From: RBG-16-57-11 sp964503145
GTDB taxonomy: Bacteria; Chloroflexota; Anaerolineae; Anaerolineales; UBA4823
Length of the DNA: 64,000 nt
Assembly (NCBI GenBank): GCA_964503145.1
Contig: CAZCYV010000009.1
Coordinates: 70,722-134,721, forward strand
Direction of reading: 5' to 3'
Shown: piece after piece, positions 26,008 to 35,175 of the stretch
How positions within the stretch are numbered: the first letter of the stretch is position 1
Layout of the letters: the number at the start of each line of letters is the position of its first letter
Notes under the pieces: model-generated
What the model saw: the letters and a program-made list of their open reading frames with translations, nothing else
The model's database searches: none
Told to the model about the DNA's origin: nothing
Made by a program: the position numbers and the translations under genes

Positions 26008-27746
26008 GAACCCTGCTGCGCCTGGGGCCTTTCCTGAGGCCTTACCGCTTGCAGGCTGTCCTGGCGCTGGGCGTCACCCTGGCGCTGGCCGGTCTGCTGT
26101 TGCTGGTGCCGGCGATCATCCGCCAGGTGATCGACGTGGGCCTGATGCAGGGGGATCGGCGTTTCCTGGCCGGGGCGGCGCTGGCGATCCTGGGCATCGG
26201 CGCGCTGCGCGCGGCGCTGATCTACGCCCAGCGTTATCTGGGCGAATGGCTCGCCAGCCACATCGGCTACGACCTGCGCAACCGGCTGTACGATCACATC
26301 CAGCATCTGCCCTTCAGCTTCCATGACCACACCCAAACCGGGCAGTTGATCAGCCGTTGCATCGAAGACGTGCGCGCCGTGGAGCGCTTCACCGGCTTCG
26401 GCCTGATCGAGTTGATCCGCCTGGGGCTGCTCATGCTGGGCATCATTGGCCTGCTCTTCTGGCAGTCGCCGCGCCTGGCGGCCATCGCCCTGCTGCCGAT
26501 GATCCCGCTGGTGGGGATCACCACCGCCTTTGGCCGGCGCGTGGGCGATTACTTCATGAAGGTGGACATCGCCCTGGGCGATCTATCATCGCAGGTGCAG
26601 GAAAACGTCACCGGCGTGCAGGTGGTGCGCGCTTTCGCCCGCGAGCCCTACGAGATCGACCGCTTCGCGGTCAAGAATCGCACCCTGTATAAGGCGCGGA
26701 TCAAGGTGGTCAGCATCTTCTCGCGGGTGATGCCCACCACCCATTTCCTGGTGGCCAGCGGCACGATCCTGATCCTGTGGTTTGGCGGCAACATGGTGTT
26801 GCGCGGCGAGATGACCGTCGGCGAGATGGTAGCCTTCAACGGCTATCTGCTGCTGCTGGCGGCGCCGGCGCAGCAACTCACCTGGCTGGTCAACGCCGCC
26901 GGCGAAGCCGTCGCCGGACTGCAGCGCAGCTTCGAAATCCTGGATCTGCAGCCAGAGATCACCAGCCCGCCGGCGGCGATCGCTCTGCCCAACCTGCAAG
27001 GGCGGGTCGAGTTCGAGCACGTCAGCCTGCATTACCCCGACCAGACCATCCCCGCGCTGGAGGGGATCGACCTGTGCGTGGAGCCGAATCAGGTGGTCGC
27101 CTTGATCGGCCCCACCGGTTCGGGCAAGACCTCGCTGGTCAACCTGATCCCCCGCTTCTACGACCCCAGCCAGGGGGTGGTGCGGGTGGACGGGGTGGAC
27201 GTGCGCCAGATGGACCTGATCGCCCTGCGCCGCCGCATCGGCATCGTGCTGCAAACCTCGCTGCTCTTCTCCACCACGATCGCCGAGAACATCGCCTACG
27301 GGCGGCCCGACGCTGCCCAGGAGGAGATCGAAGCCGCTGCCCGCGCCGCCCAGGCGCACGAGTTCATCACCCAGCTTCCCGACGGCTACCAGACCGTGGT
27401 CGGCGAGCGCGGCGTCACCCTCTCTGGCGGCCAGCGCCAGCGGGTGGCCATCGCCCGCGCCCTGCTGATGGACCCGCGCATCCTCATCCTGGACGACTCC
27501 ACCTCCAGCGTGGACACCGAGACCGAGCGCCTGATCCAGCAGGCGCTGGAGAAGCTGATGGAAGGCCGCACCACTTTCGTCATCGCCCAGCGCCTGTCCA
27601 CCGTGCGCCGCGCCGACCTGATCCTGGTGATGCAGGACGGGCGCATTGTGGAGCGCGGGACGCACCAGGAATTGCTGGCCCAGGGTGGGCTGTACCGCGA
27701 GATTTACGAGTTGCAGCTTCGGCAGCAGGAAAGGCTGGTCACCTAG
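26004..27746 (+). CDS. ABC exporter half-transporter with degenerate ATPase site
   Basis: A 580-residue type IV ABC half-transporter: about six TM helices (residues 1-320), then a nucleotide-binding domain. Walker A is GPTGSGKTS, the signature is a normal LSGGQRQ, Walker B is ILILDDSTS, and the switch segment is IAQRLS. The usual catalytic Glu after Walker B is Asp and the switch His is Gln, so its own Walker site should hydrolyse ATP poorly. The partner encoded next has a normal Walker B/His but an altered signature. The pair therefore fits a heterodimeric exporter of the TM287/288, BmrCD or LmrCD kind, with one degenerate and one active site. Substrate unknown; drug or lipid export is typical. 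Confidence 0.93.
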   Translation: MRTLLRLGPFLRPYRLQAVLALGVTLALAGLLLLVPAIIRQVIDVGLMQGDRRFLAGAALAILGIGALRAALIYAQRYLGEWLASHIGYDLRNRLYDHIQHLPFSFHDHTQTGQLISRCIEDVRAVERFTGFGLIELIRLGLLMLGIIGLLFWQSPRLAAIALLPMIPLVGITTAFGRRVGDYFMKVDIALGDLSSQVQENVTGVQVVRAFAREPYEIDRFAVKNRTLYKARIKVVSIFSRVMPTTHFLVASGTILILWFGGNMVLRGEMTVGEMVAFNGYLLLLAAPAQQLTWLVNAAGEAVAGLQRSFEILDLQPEITSPPAAIALPNLQGRVEFEHVSLHYPDQTIPALEGIDLCVEPNQVVALIGPTGSGKTSLVNLIPRFYDPSQGVVRVDGVDVRQMDLIALRRRIGIVLQTSLLFSTTIAENIAYGRPDAAQEEIEAAARAAQAHEFITQLPDGYQTVVGERGVTLSGGQRQRVAIARALLMDPRILILDDSTSSVDTETERLIQQALEKLMEGRTTFVIAQRLSTVRRADLILVMQDGRIVERGTHQELLAQGGLYREIYELQLRQQERLVT

Positions 27747-27747
27747 C

Positions 27748-29544
27748 ATGGCGCAGGTTGCTCCACCCGTCGAAGAAACGCTGCTCAAAGGCTACGATCC
27801 GCAGGTCGTGCGCCGCCTGGCGGCTTACTTCCGCCCCTACACGGCGCAGTTGCTGGTCTCGCTGGTATTGATGATGTTTAACTCGGCTGCCGCCGTCGCC
27901 GGGCCGTACCTGGTGAAGATGGCCATCGACTCGGGCATCGACGCCGGCGACCCCGCAGCGTTGCGGCGCACCGTGCTGCTCTACCTGCTGGCGATCTGCG
28001 TGCAGTGGCTGTCGATCTTCCTGCGGGTCAACATCATGGTGCGCATGGGGCAGTCGATCATCTACGACCTGCGGGCGCAGCTTTTCGAGCATCTGCAATC
28101 GCTCTCGCTGAGCTTCTATAGCCGCTTCAGCGTCGGCCGGGTGATCACCCGGGTGATCAACGACGTCGGCGTGCTGCGCGAGTTCATCATCTGGGCCATG
28201 CTGGCCATCGCCCGCGATTTGTTCACCCTGATCGGCATCCTGATCGCCATGCTCAGCCTGAACCTGCGCCTGTCGCTGCTCACCTTCACCGTGCTGCCGG
28301 TGATGGCGCTGATCACCGTCGCCTTCCGCCGCCGCGCCCGCGAGAACTACCGCCGCGTGCGCCAGGCGATTAGCTGGGTGAACTCGGTGCTGGCGGAGAA
28401 CATCAACGGGGTGCGCGTGGTGCAGGCTTTCTCACGCCAGGCGCACAACTACGCCTATTTCCGCGACCAGGTGAACCGCAATAACCTGGACACCAACCTG
28501 CAGGCCGCTCGTGTGGCGGCCTCCTTCCCCGCGGCGATCGATTTCCTGGGCGCGGTGGCCGTCGCCCTGGTGATCTGGCTGGGTGGGCGGGCGGTCTTGG
28601 GCGGCGAGGCGGCCTCCGGCGGCGCCATCACCCCCGGCGTGCTGGTGGCCTTCGTGTTGTACATCGAGCGCTTCTTCGAGCCGATCCGCGACCTGAGCCA
28701 GCGCTACGACTCCTTCCAATCCACCATGGCCGGCGGCGAGCGCATCTTCGCCCTGCTGGACACCCCTGCCGAAGTCCAGGACGCCCCCGATGCGATCGAA
28801 CTGCCGCCCATCCGCGGCGAGGTGCGCTTCGAGAACGTCTCTTTCCACTACAGCGACGACCCCACGCTGGTGCTGGATGGCATCAATCTGGTGGTCCCCG
28901 CCGGGACGACCGTGGCGCTGGTGGGCAAGACCGGCGCCGGCAAGTCCACCCTGGTCAAGCTGGTCAGCCGCTTCCACGACCCCACCCAGGGGCGCATCAC
29001 CATCGACGGCTACGACCTGCGCCGGGTCACCCAGGCCAGCCTGCGGCGCCAGATGGGCATCGTGCTGCAAGATCCCTTCCTGTTCTCCGGCACGGTGGCC
29101 GAGAACATCCGCTTCGGCCGCCTGGAGGCCAGCGACGCCGAGGTCGAAGCCGCCGCCCGGGCGGTGGGCGCGCATGATTTCATCGTGAAGCTGCGCCACG
29201 GCTACGATACGCCGGTGGAGGAGGGCGGCGTGGTGCTCTCGGTGGGGCAGCGCCAGCTCATCTCCTTCGCCCGCGCCCTGCTGGCCGACCCGCGCATCCT
29301 GATCCTCGACGAAGCCACTTCCAGCGTGGACACCCAGACCGAGCGCCTGATCCAGAAGGCGCTGGAGAAGCTGCTCAAAGGGCGCACCTCTTTCGTCATC
29401 GCCCACCGCCTGTCCACCGTGGTCAACGCCGACCGCATCGTGGTTATCGAAGACGGGCGCATCGTCGAGCAGGGCGCGCACCCCGAACTGCTCGCCCTGG
29501 GCGGCGTCTATGCCCAGCTCTACCGCACCGGATTCGATGCCTGA
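27748..29544 (+). CDS. ABC exporter half-transporter, partner with active Walker site
   Basis: A 598-residue half-transporter starting 1 nt after its partner's stop; the frame is open upstream to 27646, but the ATG at 27748 fits the family. Six TM helices are followed by a nucleotide-binding domain with Walker A GKTGAGKST, signature LSVGQRQ (second Gly replaced by Val), Walker B ILILDEATS with the catalytic Glu, and IAHRLS with the switch His. The altered signature would face the degenerate Walker site of the partner, while its own intact site faces the partner's normal LSGGQ. It is last in the operon. Confidence 0.93.
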   Translation: MAQVAPPVEETLLKGYDPQVVRRLAAYFRPYTAQLLVSLVLMMFNSAAAVAGPYLVKMAIDSGIDAGDPAALRRTVLLYLLAICVQWLSIFLRVNIMVRMGQSIIYDLRAQLFEHLQSLSLSFYSRFSVGRVITRVINDVGVLREFIIWAMLAIARDLFTLIGILIAMLSLNLRLSLLTFTVLPVMALITVAFRRRARENYRRVRQAISWVNSVLAENINGVRVVQAFSRQAHNYAYFRDQVNRNNLDTNLQAARVAASFPAAIDFLGAVAVALVIWLGGRAVLGGEAASGGAITPGVLVAFVLYIERFFEPIRDLSQRYDSFQSTMAGGERIFALLDTPAEVQDAPDAIELPPIRGEVRFENVSFHYSDDPTLVLDGINLVVPAGTTVALVGKTGAGKSTLVKLVSRFHDPTQGRITIDGYDLRRVTQASLRRQMGIVLQDPFLFSGTVAENIRFGRLEASDAEVEAAARAVGAHDFIVKLRHGYDTPVEEGGVVLSVGQRQLISFARALLADPRILILDEATSSVDTQTERLIQKALEKLLKGRTSFVIAHRLSTVVNADRIVVIEDGRIVEQGAHPELLALGGVYAQLYRTGFDA

Positions 29545-29600
29545 ACATTTGCGCGCTGCCTGGTTGAAGGTATTGGTATAATGGGGGAGGGGAGATAGCG

Positions 29601-29894
29601 ATGCATGCAGCGACAAACGTAGCCACGGTTGACCGGCGTAAGTGCACACACAACGTGACGATCCTGAGCGTGATAGGTCAGATTGCCGCTCGGTTTAAGC
29701 CTCAACGCATCATCCTGTTTGGCTGCTACGATCATAACCAGCCGCGTCCGGAAAGCAACGTCGATCTGCTGGTAGTCATGGACACGCCTACTCAAGGGAG
29801 GTGGCAGACTGCTACGAGGCAAAAGCTGCCTTTTTAATTGGCTGTTGTTGTGCGGCGATTCACACCGCCGGAGCTTAGCGAATGTCCGGGATGA
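29601..29894 (+). pseudogene. Decayed minimal nucleotidyltransferase (MNT)
   Basis: A 78-codon frame opens at 29601 and stops at TAA 29835. It reads RIILFGCYDHNQPRPESNVDLLVVMDTP, clearly derived from the MNT motif GSxxxGxxxxxSDxDLLVV. The Gly-Ser is now Gly-Cys and the first metal-binding Asp of DxD is Asn, so it cannot be catalytic. After the TAA the same frame continues with family-like sequence (LAVVVRRFTPPELSE) to a TGA at 29892. That makes the TAA an in-frame nonsense mutation. MNT proteins usually pair with HEPN toxins; no HEPN gene is nearby. It is likely the residue of a lost toxin-antitoxin pair. Confidence 0.7.
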
Positions 29895-29928
29895 TACTTA
29901 AGAGTACATGTTGGGTAAGACGCTCATC

Positions 29929-31725
29929 CTATTTCACGATCTCAATATCGCTGATGAAGAGTGAGCCGCTTGGCGACTGGTCAAACAACACTGCGACCTC
30001 CTGAATCGCAGACAGATCGACGCCGGTGAAATCACGCAGAAGCAACCGGATCGATGTCAACGGGACGCGACCGGTGAACAAACCGCCCTCAAAGGGTTCG
30101 TTATCCTGCAACTCGCCTTGCGGGAATTGCAGTGCAGGCTCCTTTTGCCTGGTCTGCACTGTCGCAGAGTTGCCTTGGTCATCCGTCAGGCGAACCGAAA
30201 ACGCCTGAAAGCTGTCTGGATTATTGAGCGGTGAGAGCGGATCGACCGCAGCGCGCAGGCTCACAGCGGTGAACTGGTTCAGGTCGCCTGCCTGCGGCAG
30301 CGAAAAGCGCAACTCCCCACCTGCTTGCGACCAGGAGAGAACGAGCATCGCCGGATTGCCGGGAATGGTCAGGTTGACGCGTTTACACGGCTCGCTGCCC
30401 GGTTTCACCATCGGAGTGTAATAGCCTGCTTCACAATAGAAGGCTGTGACAGCAACGGCGCTCACACTTCCCCCGGCGAGGTTGGTTTCCAGCTCTTTAT
30501 CGCTTGCCGGCAGCAGCAACGGCAGTCGGTTTGGTTTTGACGCCAGGGCGGCTACCCTGGAGGGCAAGCCGTATAACTCGCCCGGCGCCGGCGCGCTCAA
30601 ATCCATTCCCAGCCGGGAGACTGCTGCGCCCTCCAACCCGGTATCCTGGCTGAAGATCGTCTCCAGGAAATCTAGCGCATAGCTGCTGAGGAAGTCGCGC
30701 TGCGTCTCTGGTTCGAGCAGCGGTTCGCAATCCGGTCGTTCTGGGCGCGCTGCGGCTTCATTGTGCAGGATCTCGTTGAAGGAATTATGGTTGGCATGTT
30801 CCAGCCAGATGGACGAAGCCCAAGCGTTCTGCTCTGGGTCGAGGCGGGTAATCTCATAAAAGAGCTGACCTTCCTGAAGAAATACGTCGTCATCGCAAGC
30901 TGGCAAGATCACAGCCAACGGGAGACGTGCTCCGCCAGCTCCACCGATATTTGCCGACGGCGCAACCAGCAAAAGGCCAGATACCGGGCCATATCCATGT
31001 TTTGCATAGGCGTCCAGTGAGTCCAGCCTCGCATTTTGGATCAGCCAAAAAGCACCTTCGCCGCCCTGCGAGTGGCCGATAAAAGCCAGCCGGCTCAAAT
31101 CGGTGCGACCTTTCAGCTCTACCCCAAAATTATTCAAGCCTCCGCTCGATGCCTCAGCCAGTGCCTTCAGATGCAGATCGACCAATTGATCCAGGCGTTC
31201 ATTCGGAATCGGCTCGCCAAACCCAAGTGTGTACTCTGCATTGATATTGAGCGATAGCGCCACGTAGCCCTGATCGGCCAGCCTGCGCACTAGGTAATCG
31301 AAACCTCGATAATTGGGCTGTTCCACCTCGGGATCACACGGCCAGCGGTCCAGCATGTCTTCTTCTGTAAAAGGGCAGCCAAGATGGTTCCCGTGCAGGA
31401 TGACGACCACCGGGTACGGAGCATCCTTTCCGCTTGGCACAGCGATCAGGCCATTCAAGCGCACCGGCATGTTGTGGAAACGGCTGTCTTTCGGAAACAG
31501 CGACTGGGTTATCGTCGTCTCGCCCAAATTGTATTCCACCGCGACCGGCGGGCTTCTCGTCTCGATGGTCACAGCCGTGGGCGTCGGTTGGATGGTTTCG
31601 CGAAGCGGCGCAGCGAATGGCGTGGCGGTTGGCGCCTGGAGCGGGTTCACAGCCGCAGGTGAACAACTCCCCAGGATGAGCGCAAGGGCTACAAGGATGA
31701 GGGACTTTCTAATGAATTCGGGCAC
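29929..31725 (-). CDS. Alpha/beta-hydrolase lipoprotein
   Basis: A 598-residue predicted lipoprotein. It starts at GTG 31725, behind AGGAGG, with a signal peptide ending in the lipobox LILGSC (Cys about residue 21). A Thr/Pro-rich stalk follows. The hydrolase domain, about 85-400, has the oxyanion segment VVVILHGNHLGCPF, the nucleophile elbow LAFIGHSQGGEGAFW, an acidic segment LPACDDDVF, and HANHNSFNE with a likely catalytic His. The C-terminal 180 residues form a beta-rich, carbohydrate-binding-like module ending FISDIEIVK. It should act on the outer face of the membrane; the substrate is unknown. It is the last gene in a long minus-strand run, 35 nt after the VIT-like gene. Confidence 0.8.
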   Translation of the reverse strand: MPEFIRKSLILVALALILGSCSPAAVNPLQAPTATPFAAPLRETIQPTPTAVTIETRSPPVAVEYNLGETTITQSLFPKDSRFHNMPVRLNGLIAVPSGKDAPYPVVVILHGNHLGCPFTEEDMLDRWPCDPEVEQPNYRGFDYLVRRLADQGYVALSLNINAEYTLGFGEPIPNERLDQLVDLHLKALAEASSGGLNNFGVELKGRTDLSRLAFIGHSQGGEGAFWLIQNARLDSLDAYAKHGYGPVSGLLLVAPSANIGGAGGARLPLAVILPACDDDVFLQEGQLFYEITRLDPEQNAWASSIWLEHANHNSFNEILHNEAAARPERPDCEPLLEPETQRDFLSSYALDFLETIFSQDTGLEGAAVSRLGMDLSAPAPGELYGLPSRVAALASKPNRLPLLLPASDKELETNLAGGSVSAVAVTAFYCEAGYYTPMVKPGSEPCKRVNLTIPGNPAMLVLSWSQAGGELRFSLPQAGDLNQFTAVSLRAAVDPLSPLNNPDSFQAFSVRLTDDQGNSATVQTRQKEPALQFPQGELQDNEPFEGGLFTGRVPLTSIRLLLRDFTGVDLSAIQEVAVLFDQSPSGSLFISDIEIVK

Positions 31726-31760
31726 CAATATCCTCCTGCGCGCAGCGGTCCGTAGTCGGA

Positions 31761-32486
31761 TTAACCTCCCAGCGGGATAGCGACCAGCGTCAGAGCCATC
31801 GCTACCGACATCAACAGCAAGCCGGTCTTCCACGGGTTTGCCCCGGTGTATCTTCCCCAATGGAATCCCGCGATGAAGAGCATCAGGAACGACGCGAGGA
31901 TCGAGAGGCGAATGGCCAACTCGTAGTTGTGTCGCAGCGCCAAAAGTGGCATGAACGAAGGGATCACGGCAACGACCGCCACCAGCACATGCCCCAACGC
32001 GCCGGTGAAATCCTCGCTCTTGAAGCCGATGCTGCGCGGCTGGCTGTCCCGCAGATGGACGAGAATGCTGCGATACAGCGCCTGGCGTTCGTTTTCGCCG
32101 GTAATCGGCTCGAGCAAGTAGTCCATGTCCCCGGCGATGACGTCCACCGCCTCTTGTTCTGTCCCGGCCGCCTGAATGTCTTTCAGCAGGCGATGTCTCT
32201 CGCCGCGCTCGAACAAGGAAAGCAGGGCGTACATGATCCCGTCGATGATGCCCCAGGCCAAAATTGCACCCAGCGCGCCTTTCAACAGCTCATCGACGAT
32301 GTTGGAGGAGATGGGCTGTTCGAGCGTATCAGAAATCCAGAACAGTTTGAAGGCCAGTGTAAATGTCAGAAAGATCAGGATGCTGAATATCGTCTCGGAC
32401 AGCCCATCGATTGGGTCGATCAGGCTTTCCAGGAAACTGTTTTTGGAGCTAAGCATGCGCCGCAGACGGAAAGTCTTCTCTTTCAT
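31761..32486 (-). CDS. VIT1/CCC1-like multi-pass membrane protein
   Basis: A 241-residue membrane protein with about five TM helices. DPIDGLSETIFSILIFLTFT near the N-terminus, WGIIDGIMYALLSLFERGERHRLLKDI, and the C-terminal GRYTGANPWKTGLLLMSVAMALTLV resemble the VIT/CCC1 iron and manganese transporter fold. A soluble helical insert lies between TM 3 and 4. The match is by pattern only, so metal transport is a suggestion. Its ATG overlaps the stop of the NEW3/PKD/META gene (ATGA), which is good evidence of co-translation. Confidence 0.6.
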   Translation of the reverse strand: MKEKTFRLRRMLSSKNSFLESLIDPIDGLSETIFSILIFLTFTLAFKLFWISDTLEQPISSNIVDELLKGALGAILAWGIIDGIMYALLSLFERGERHRLLKDIQAAGTEQEAVDVIAGDMDYLLEPITGENERQALYRSILVHLRDSQPRSIGFKSEDFTGALGHVLVAVVAVIPSFMPLLALRHNYELAIRLSILASFLMLFIAGFHWGRYTGANPWKTGLLLMSVAMALTLVAIPLGG

Positions 32487-35005
32487 CTGGCTTCGATCAA
32501 ATAGAAGACCAGGCTGCCGCTTGGGGAGTTCAGGGTGATGGTGTTTTCCCGAATCATCGCCACGTTCGCCTGTTGCAGCGCAGCCAAATATTCCTGCTCC
32601 TGCTCCATGATATCTTGGGGGCAACGGAGTCGGCCGCTGCGAAGTCGCCCGATGGCAATCGTGTACGTGCCATCCTCATTTGCAGTGGCCGTGTAGTCTC
32701 CGTGATACGCATTGCAGCCTGCAAATCCGGCCAGCTCGCCCGCCTTGAATTGCAGCGTAATGGCCGTGCCGGGCGCCAGTGGCTGGGTGTTGATCGTCGA
32801 TAGCGTCCAGACATCGGTTTCCAGGCGCGCATCTATCGTAATGCGGGTCGTGGCGTAGCTGCTCAGGCCGTCCGCATCGGTGACAAAAACGGCGACTTCG
32901 TAATCGCCGGCGCGATCGTAGATCGCCGAGATGCTGGAATCCGGCGAGGCCGGCAGATTCACGCCGTTGCCCAGGCTCCAGCTAAAGGAGACAATCGGGC
33001 TGCTCCCCGGCTGGGAGGCGGAAGCGTCGAACTCGACCGGCTCGCCGATGAAACCCTGTCCCGGACCGGCTATGTTGGCTTGCGGCGGCAGCGAAGGGGG
33101 CGGCGGTTCCGGGGTCGCGGTCGGCTGCTCGGGCGTGGGTACGGGCGTGTAGGTCGGCTGCGGAGGCGGCGGTGGCGGCGGTGGCGTTGCGGTGGGCGGC
33201 GCGGCGGTGGGTGTGGGCAAGGGCAAGATATGGATCTGCCCGGCGTTCGATCCAGTTTGACCGCGCTGGTCGGTCACCGCCAGGCGAACGTTGTATGCGC
33301 CCGGGTTGCGGTAAGTGTGTTGGACGACGACCCCGCTGGCAGTCGTCCCGTCGCCGAAATCCCAGCTCCAGGAGACCAGCGGCGCCTGCCCGCTGGAGGC
33401 CGAGCCATCGAACACGACCACCTGGCCGACCTGCGCTTGGGGCATCATCTGGATGACGGCCTGCGGCGGGGTGACCGCTTCGGAGCGATCCAACGGGTAG
33501 AGCGAGTAGTTCAGGAAGCCAGCATCGCCGGCAATCTGCAACGCGGTATCGGCCACAAAATAGCTGCGAGCGGAGCGCAGGATCGCAATCATCGCCGCTT
33601 CTTGTTGCTGTAAGGCGGGGTCAGGACAGGCGCCGGGGCCAAGATTGAGGTTGGTGATGCTGATCTGATTGAAGTTGGTTTGATAGTTGGCGCTCAGGTC
33701 TTTGCAGCCAGTATAACCGACCAAAGTGCCATTCGGATTGAACAGGGTGTGCGCTTCCTGAACGCCTGCGCTGCTGCGCGCATCGTTATAAGCCACCAGA
33801 TACCAGTTACGCTCGATCAGCAGCGGGCGCTGATCAATCTGCGATTGCGTTGCCGTAGGCGCCAGCACGGTCGCTGTGCTGCTCGCTATCGGAGTCTCAG
33901 TGAGAGATGGGCCTCTTACAGCGTCGCCCAGCCACAAGGACCAGGTCGCGTACAGGCATAGCAACGCCAGCACGACGATCCCAGAAACCAATGTCCAAGT
34001 TGGGATCAGCCCTCTGACGATCAAAGTCCCGTCGAGCGTTTGGGGTGGCTGACCGGCGACCTGCACATTGACCGTGTAAGGATAGCCCTTTTCGCCTCCG
34101 AACAACGGACGGCGGGCGGGCCGGGCGCGATATTCCAGTTCCACGGCCTCACCGCTCGGCGCATTGATCTGCTGAGGCTCGTTTGGCTCGAAGCGCAGCG
34201 AATCCTGCGGGCTGTCCCAGTTGACCCGGAAGGTCGTCGGAATATTCGAGAGATTATGGATCCACACCTTCGCCGGCAGGTTTTGGTCTGGCTGGGCCGC
34301 TTCGAGGGCGCTCTCGAACGCAATGAACGCTGCGACGGTCAGCGTGCAGTCGATGGTGATGGTTTGATCGGGGGCCTCCTGGCTGGCGACCAGGATGCGA
34401 AACGGATATCTGCCAGCGCGTGCGCTGGGGTCGCGCGGCGGCTGGACAATCAACCGTGCGTCGCGTATTTCGCCTGGCTGCAACCTGATCATCGATTCGG
34501 GGGCGCTGACCCATCCCGACGGCGCGCCCTCGGCGGTCAGCCTGAGGGCATCTGCGGCGAAACCCTGGTTGATCAATACCACCGGGATTTCCAGCTTTTC
34601 GCCTGCCGTGACCGCGTATTGCACGCCATTCAGCAGGACGCCGATGCGCCCTTTGACTTCGAGACCTGCCACCGTCAGGGCGACCTGCGCCTGAGCGGTC
34701 TGGGAAGGGGCAATTGTGCTGGTCGCCTGAAGCTTCAGGGTGTATCGCCCGATCTGAACGTTCGGCGGCATTGGCGGTCTGATCGTCAGCAGGATCTGTC
34801 GCTGCTCACCAGGTTGGAGCAATGCCACCGGCTGCTCTGTGGACACCCAGACCAGCGGTATCCCTTCGATGCCGATTCTCAACTGGTCTGGCGTGCTGCC
34901 GCGATTAATGAGAGTCACAGGGATTTCCAATATCTCGCCTGGCGCGATGGAATACTGGCTGGCGGGCGTGGTGAGCACAATCGTTTCTTGATCAGCGCTG
35001 TTCAT
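32483..35005 (-). CDS. Large membrane protein with NEW3-like, META and PKD domains
   Basis: An 840-residue modular protein. Residues 1-320 hold three beta-sandwich repeats of the NEW3/CARDB-like kind (SIAPGEILEIPVTLINRG ... ALLQPGEQRQILLTIRPP, repeated). A single TM helix follows (TWTLVSGIVVLALLCLYATWSLWLG). Beyond it come a META domain (about 380-510), a PKD domain (525-610, SWDFGDGTTASG), a Pro/Thr linker with a run of prolines, a second PKD (650-735), and a final META domain. There is no N-terminal signal peptide, so the long N-terminal part may be cytoplasmic and the META/PKD part outside, which is unusual for NEW3 repeats. I chose the ATG at 35005 over the TTG at 35011. No catalytic motif is seen; a binding or envelope-sensing role is possible. 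Confidence 0.75.
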   Translation of the reverse strand: MNSADQETIVLTTPASQYSIAPGEILEIPVTLINRGSTPDQLRIGIEGIPLVWVSTEQPVALLQPGEQRQILLTIRPPMPPNVQIGRYTLKLQATSTIAPSQTAQAQVALTVAGLEVKGRIGVLLNGVQYAVTAGEKLEIPVVLINQGFAADALRLTAEGAPSGWVSAPESMIRLQPGEIRDARLIVQPPRDPSARAGRYPFRILVASQEAPDQTITIDCTLTVAAFIAFESALEAAQPDQNLPAKVWIHNLSNIPTTFRVNWDSPQDSLRFEPNEPQQINAPSGEAVELEYRARPARRPLFGGEKGYPYTVNVQVAGQPPQTLDGTLIVRGLIPTWTLVSGIVVLALLCLYATWSLWLGDAVRGPSLTETPIASSTATVLAPTATQSQIDQRPLLIERNWYLVAYNDARSSAGVQEAHTLFNPNGTLVGYTGCKDLSANYQTNFNQISITNLNLGPGACPDPALQQQEAAMIAILRSARSYFVADTALQIAGDAGFLNYSLYPLDRSEAVTPPQAVIQMMPQAQVGQVVVFDGSASSGQAPLVSWSWDFGDGTTASGVVVQHTYRNPGAYNVRLAVTDQRGQTGSNAGQIHILPLPTPTAAPPTATPPPPPPPPQPTYTPVPTPEQPTATPEPPPPSLPPQANIAGPGQGFIGEPVEFDASASQPGSSPIVSFSWSLGNGVNLPASPDSSISAIYDRAGDYEVAVFVTDADGLSSYATTRITIDARLETDVWTLSTINTQPLAPGTAITLQFKAGELAGFAGCNAYHGDYTATANEDGTYTIAIGRLRSGRLRCPQDIMEQEQEYLAALQQANVAMIRENTITLNSPSGSLVFYLIEAR

Positions 35006-35057
35006 ATCCAATTCTTCTCTTCTACTTCTGCACCTTTTCGGTTTTTAGCCGGGTGGA

Positions 35058-35086
35058 TAACAGGGCAGGTTTCAACTGCCCTGTTA
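35058..35086. terminator. Perfect hairpin between DUF1269 and NEW3/PKD/META genes
   Basis: 11-bp perfect inverted repeat (35058-35068 with 35076-35086), 7-nt loop. No T-run is directly next to it on the minus strand, so it may attenuate or stabilise rather than fully terminate. Confidence 0.45.
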
Positions 35087-35175
35087 CCCCTGCTGCTTCA
35101 TCTTCCAGTGATCATCGCAGCGATCGAAGCATAGACCCTCGGTAAATCCCCGATGACGAAGGAGCACCCCGGCGA

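Noticed and set aside
29838..29928. HEPN toxin partner for the MNT remnant
   Set aside because: Only about 90 nt remain before the convergent lipoprotein gene, with no HEPN motif.
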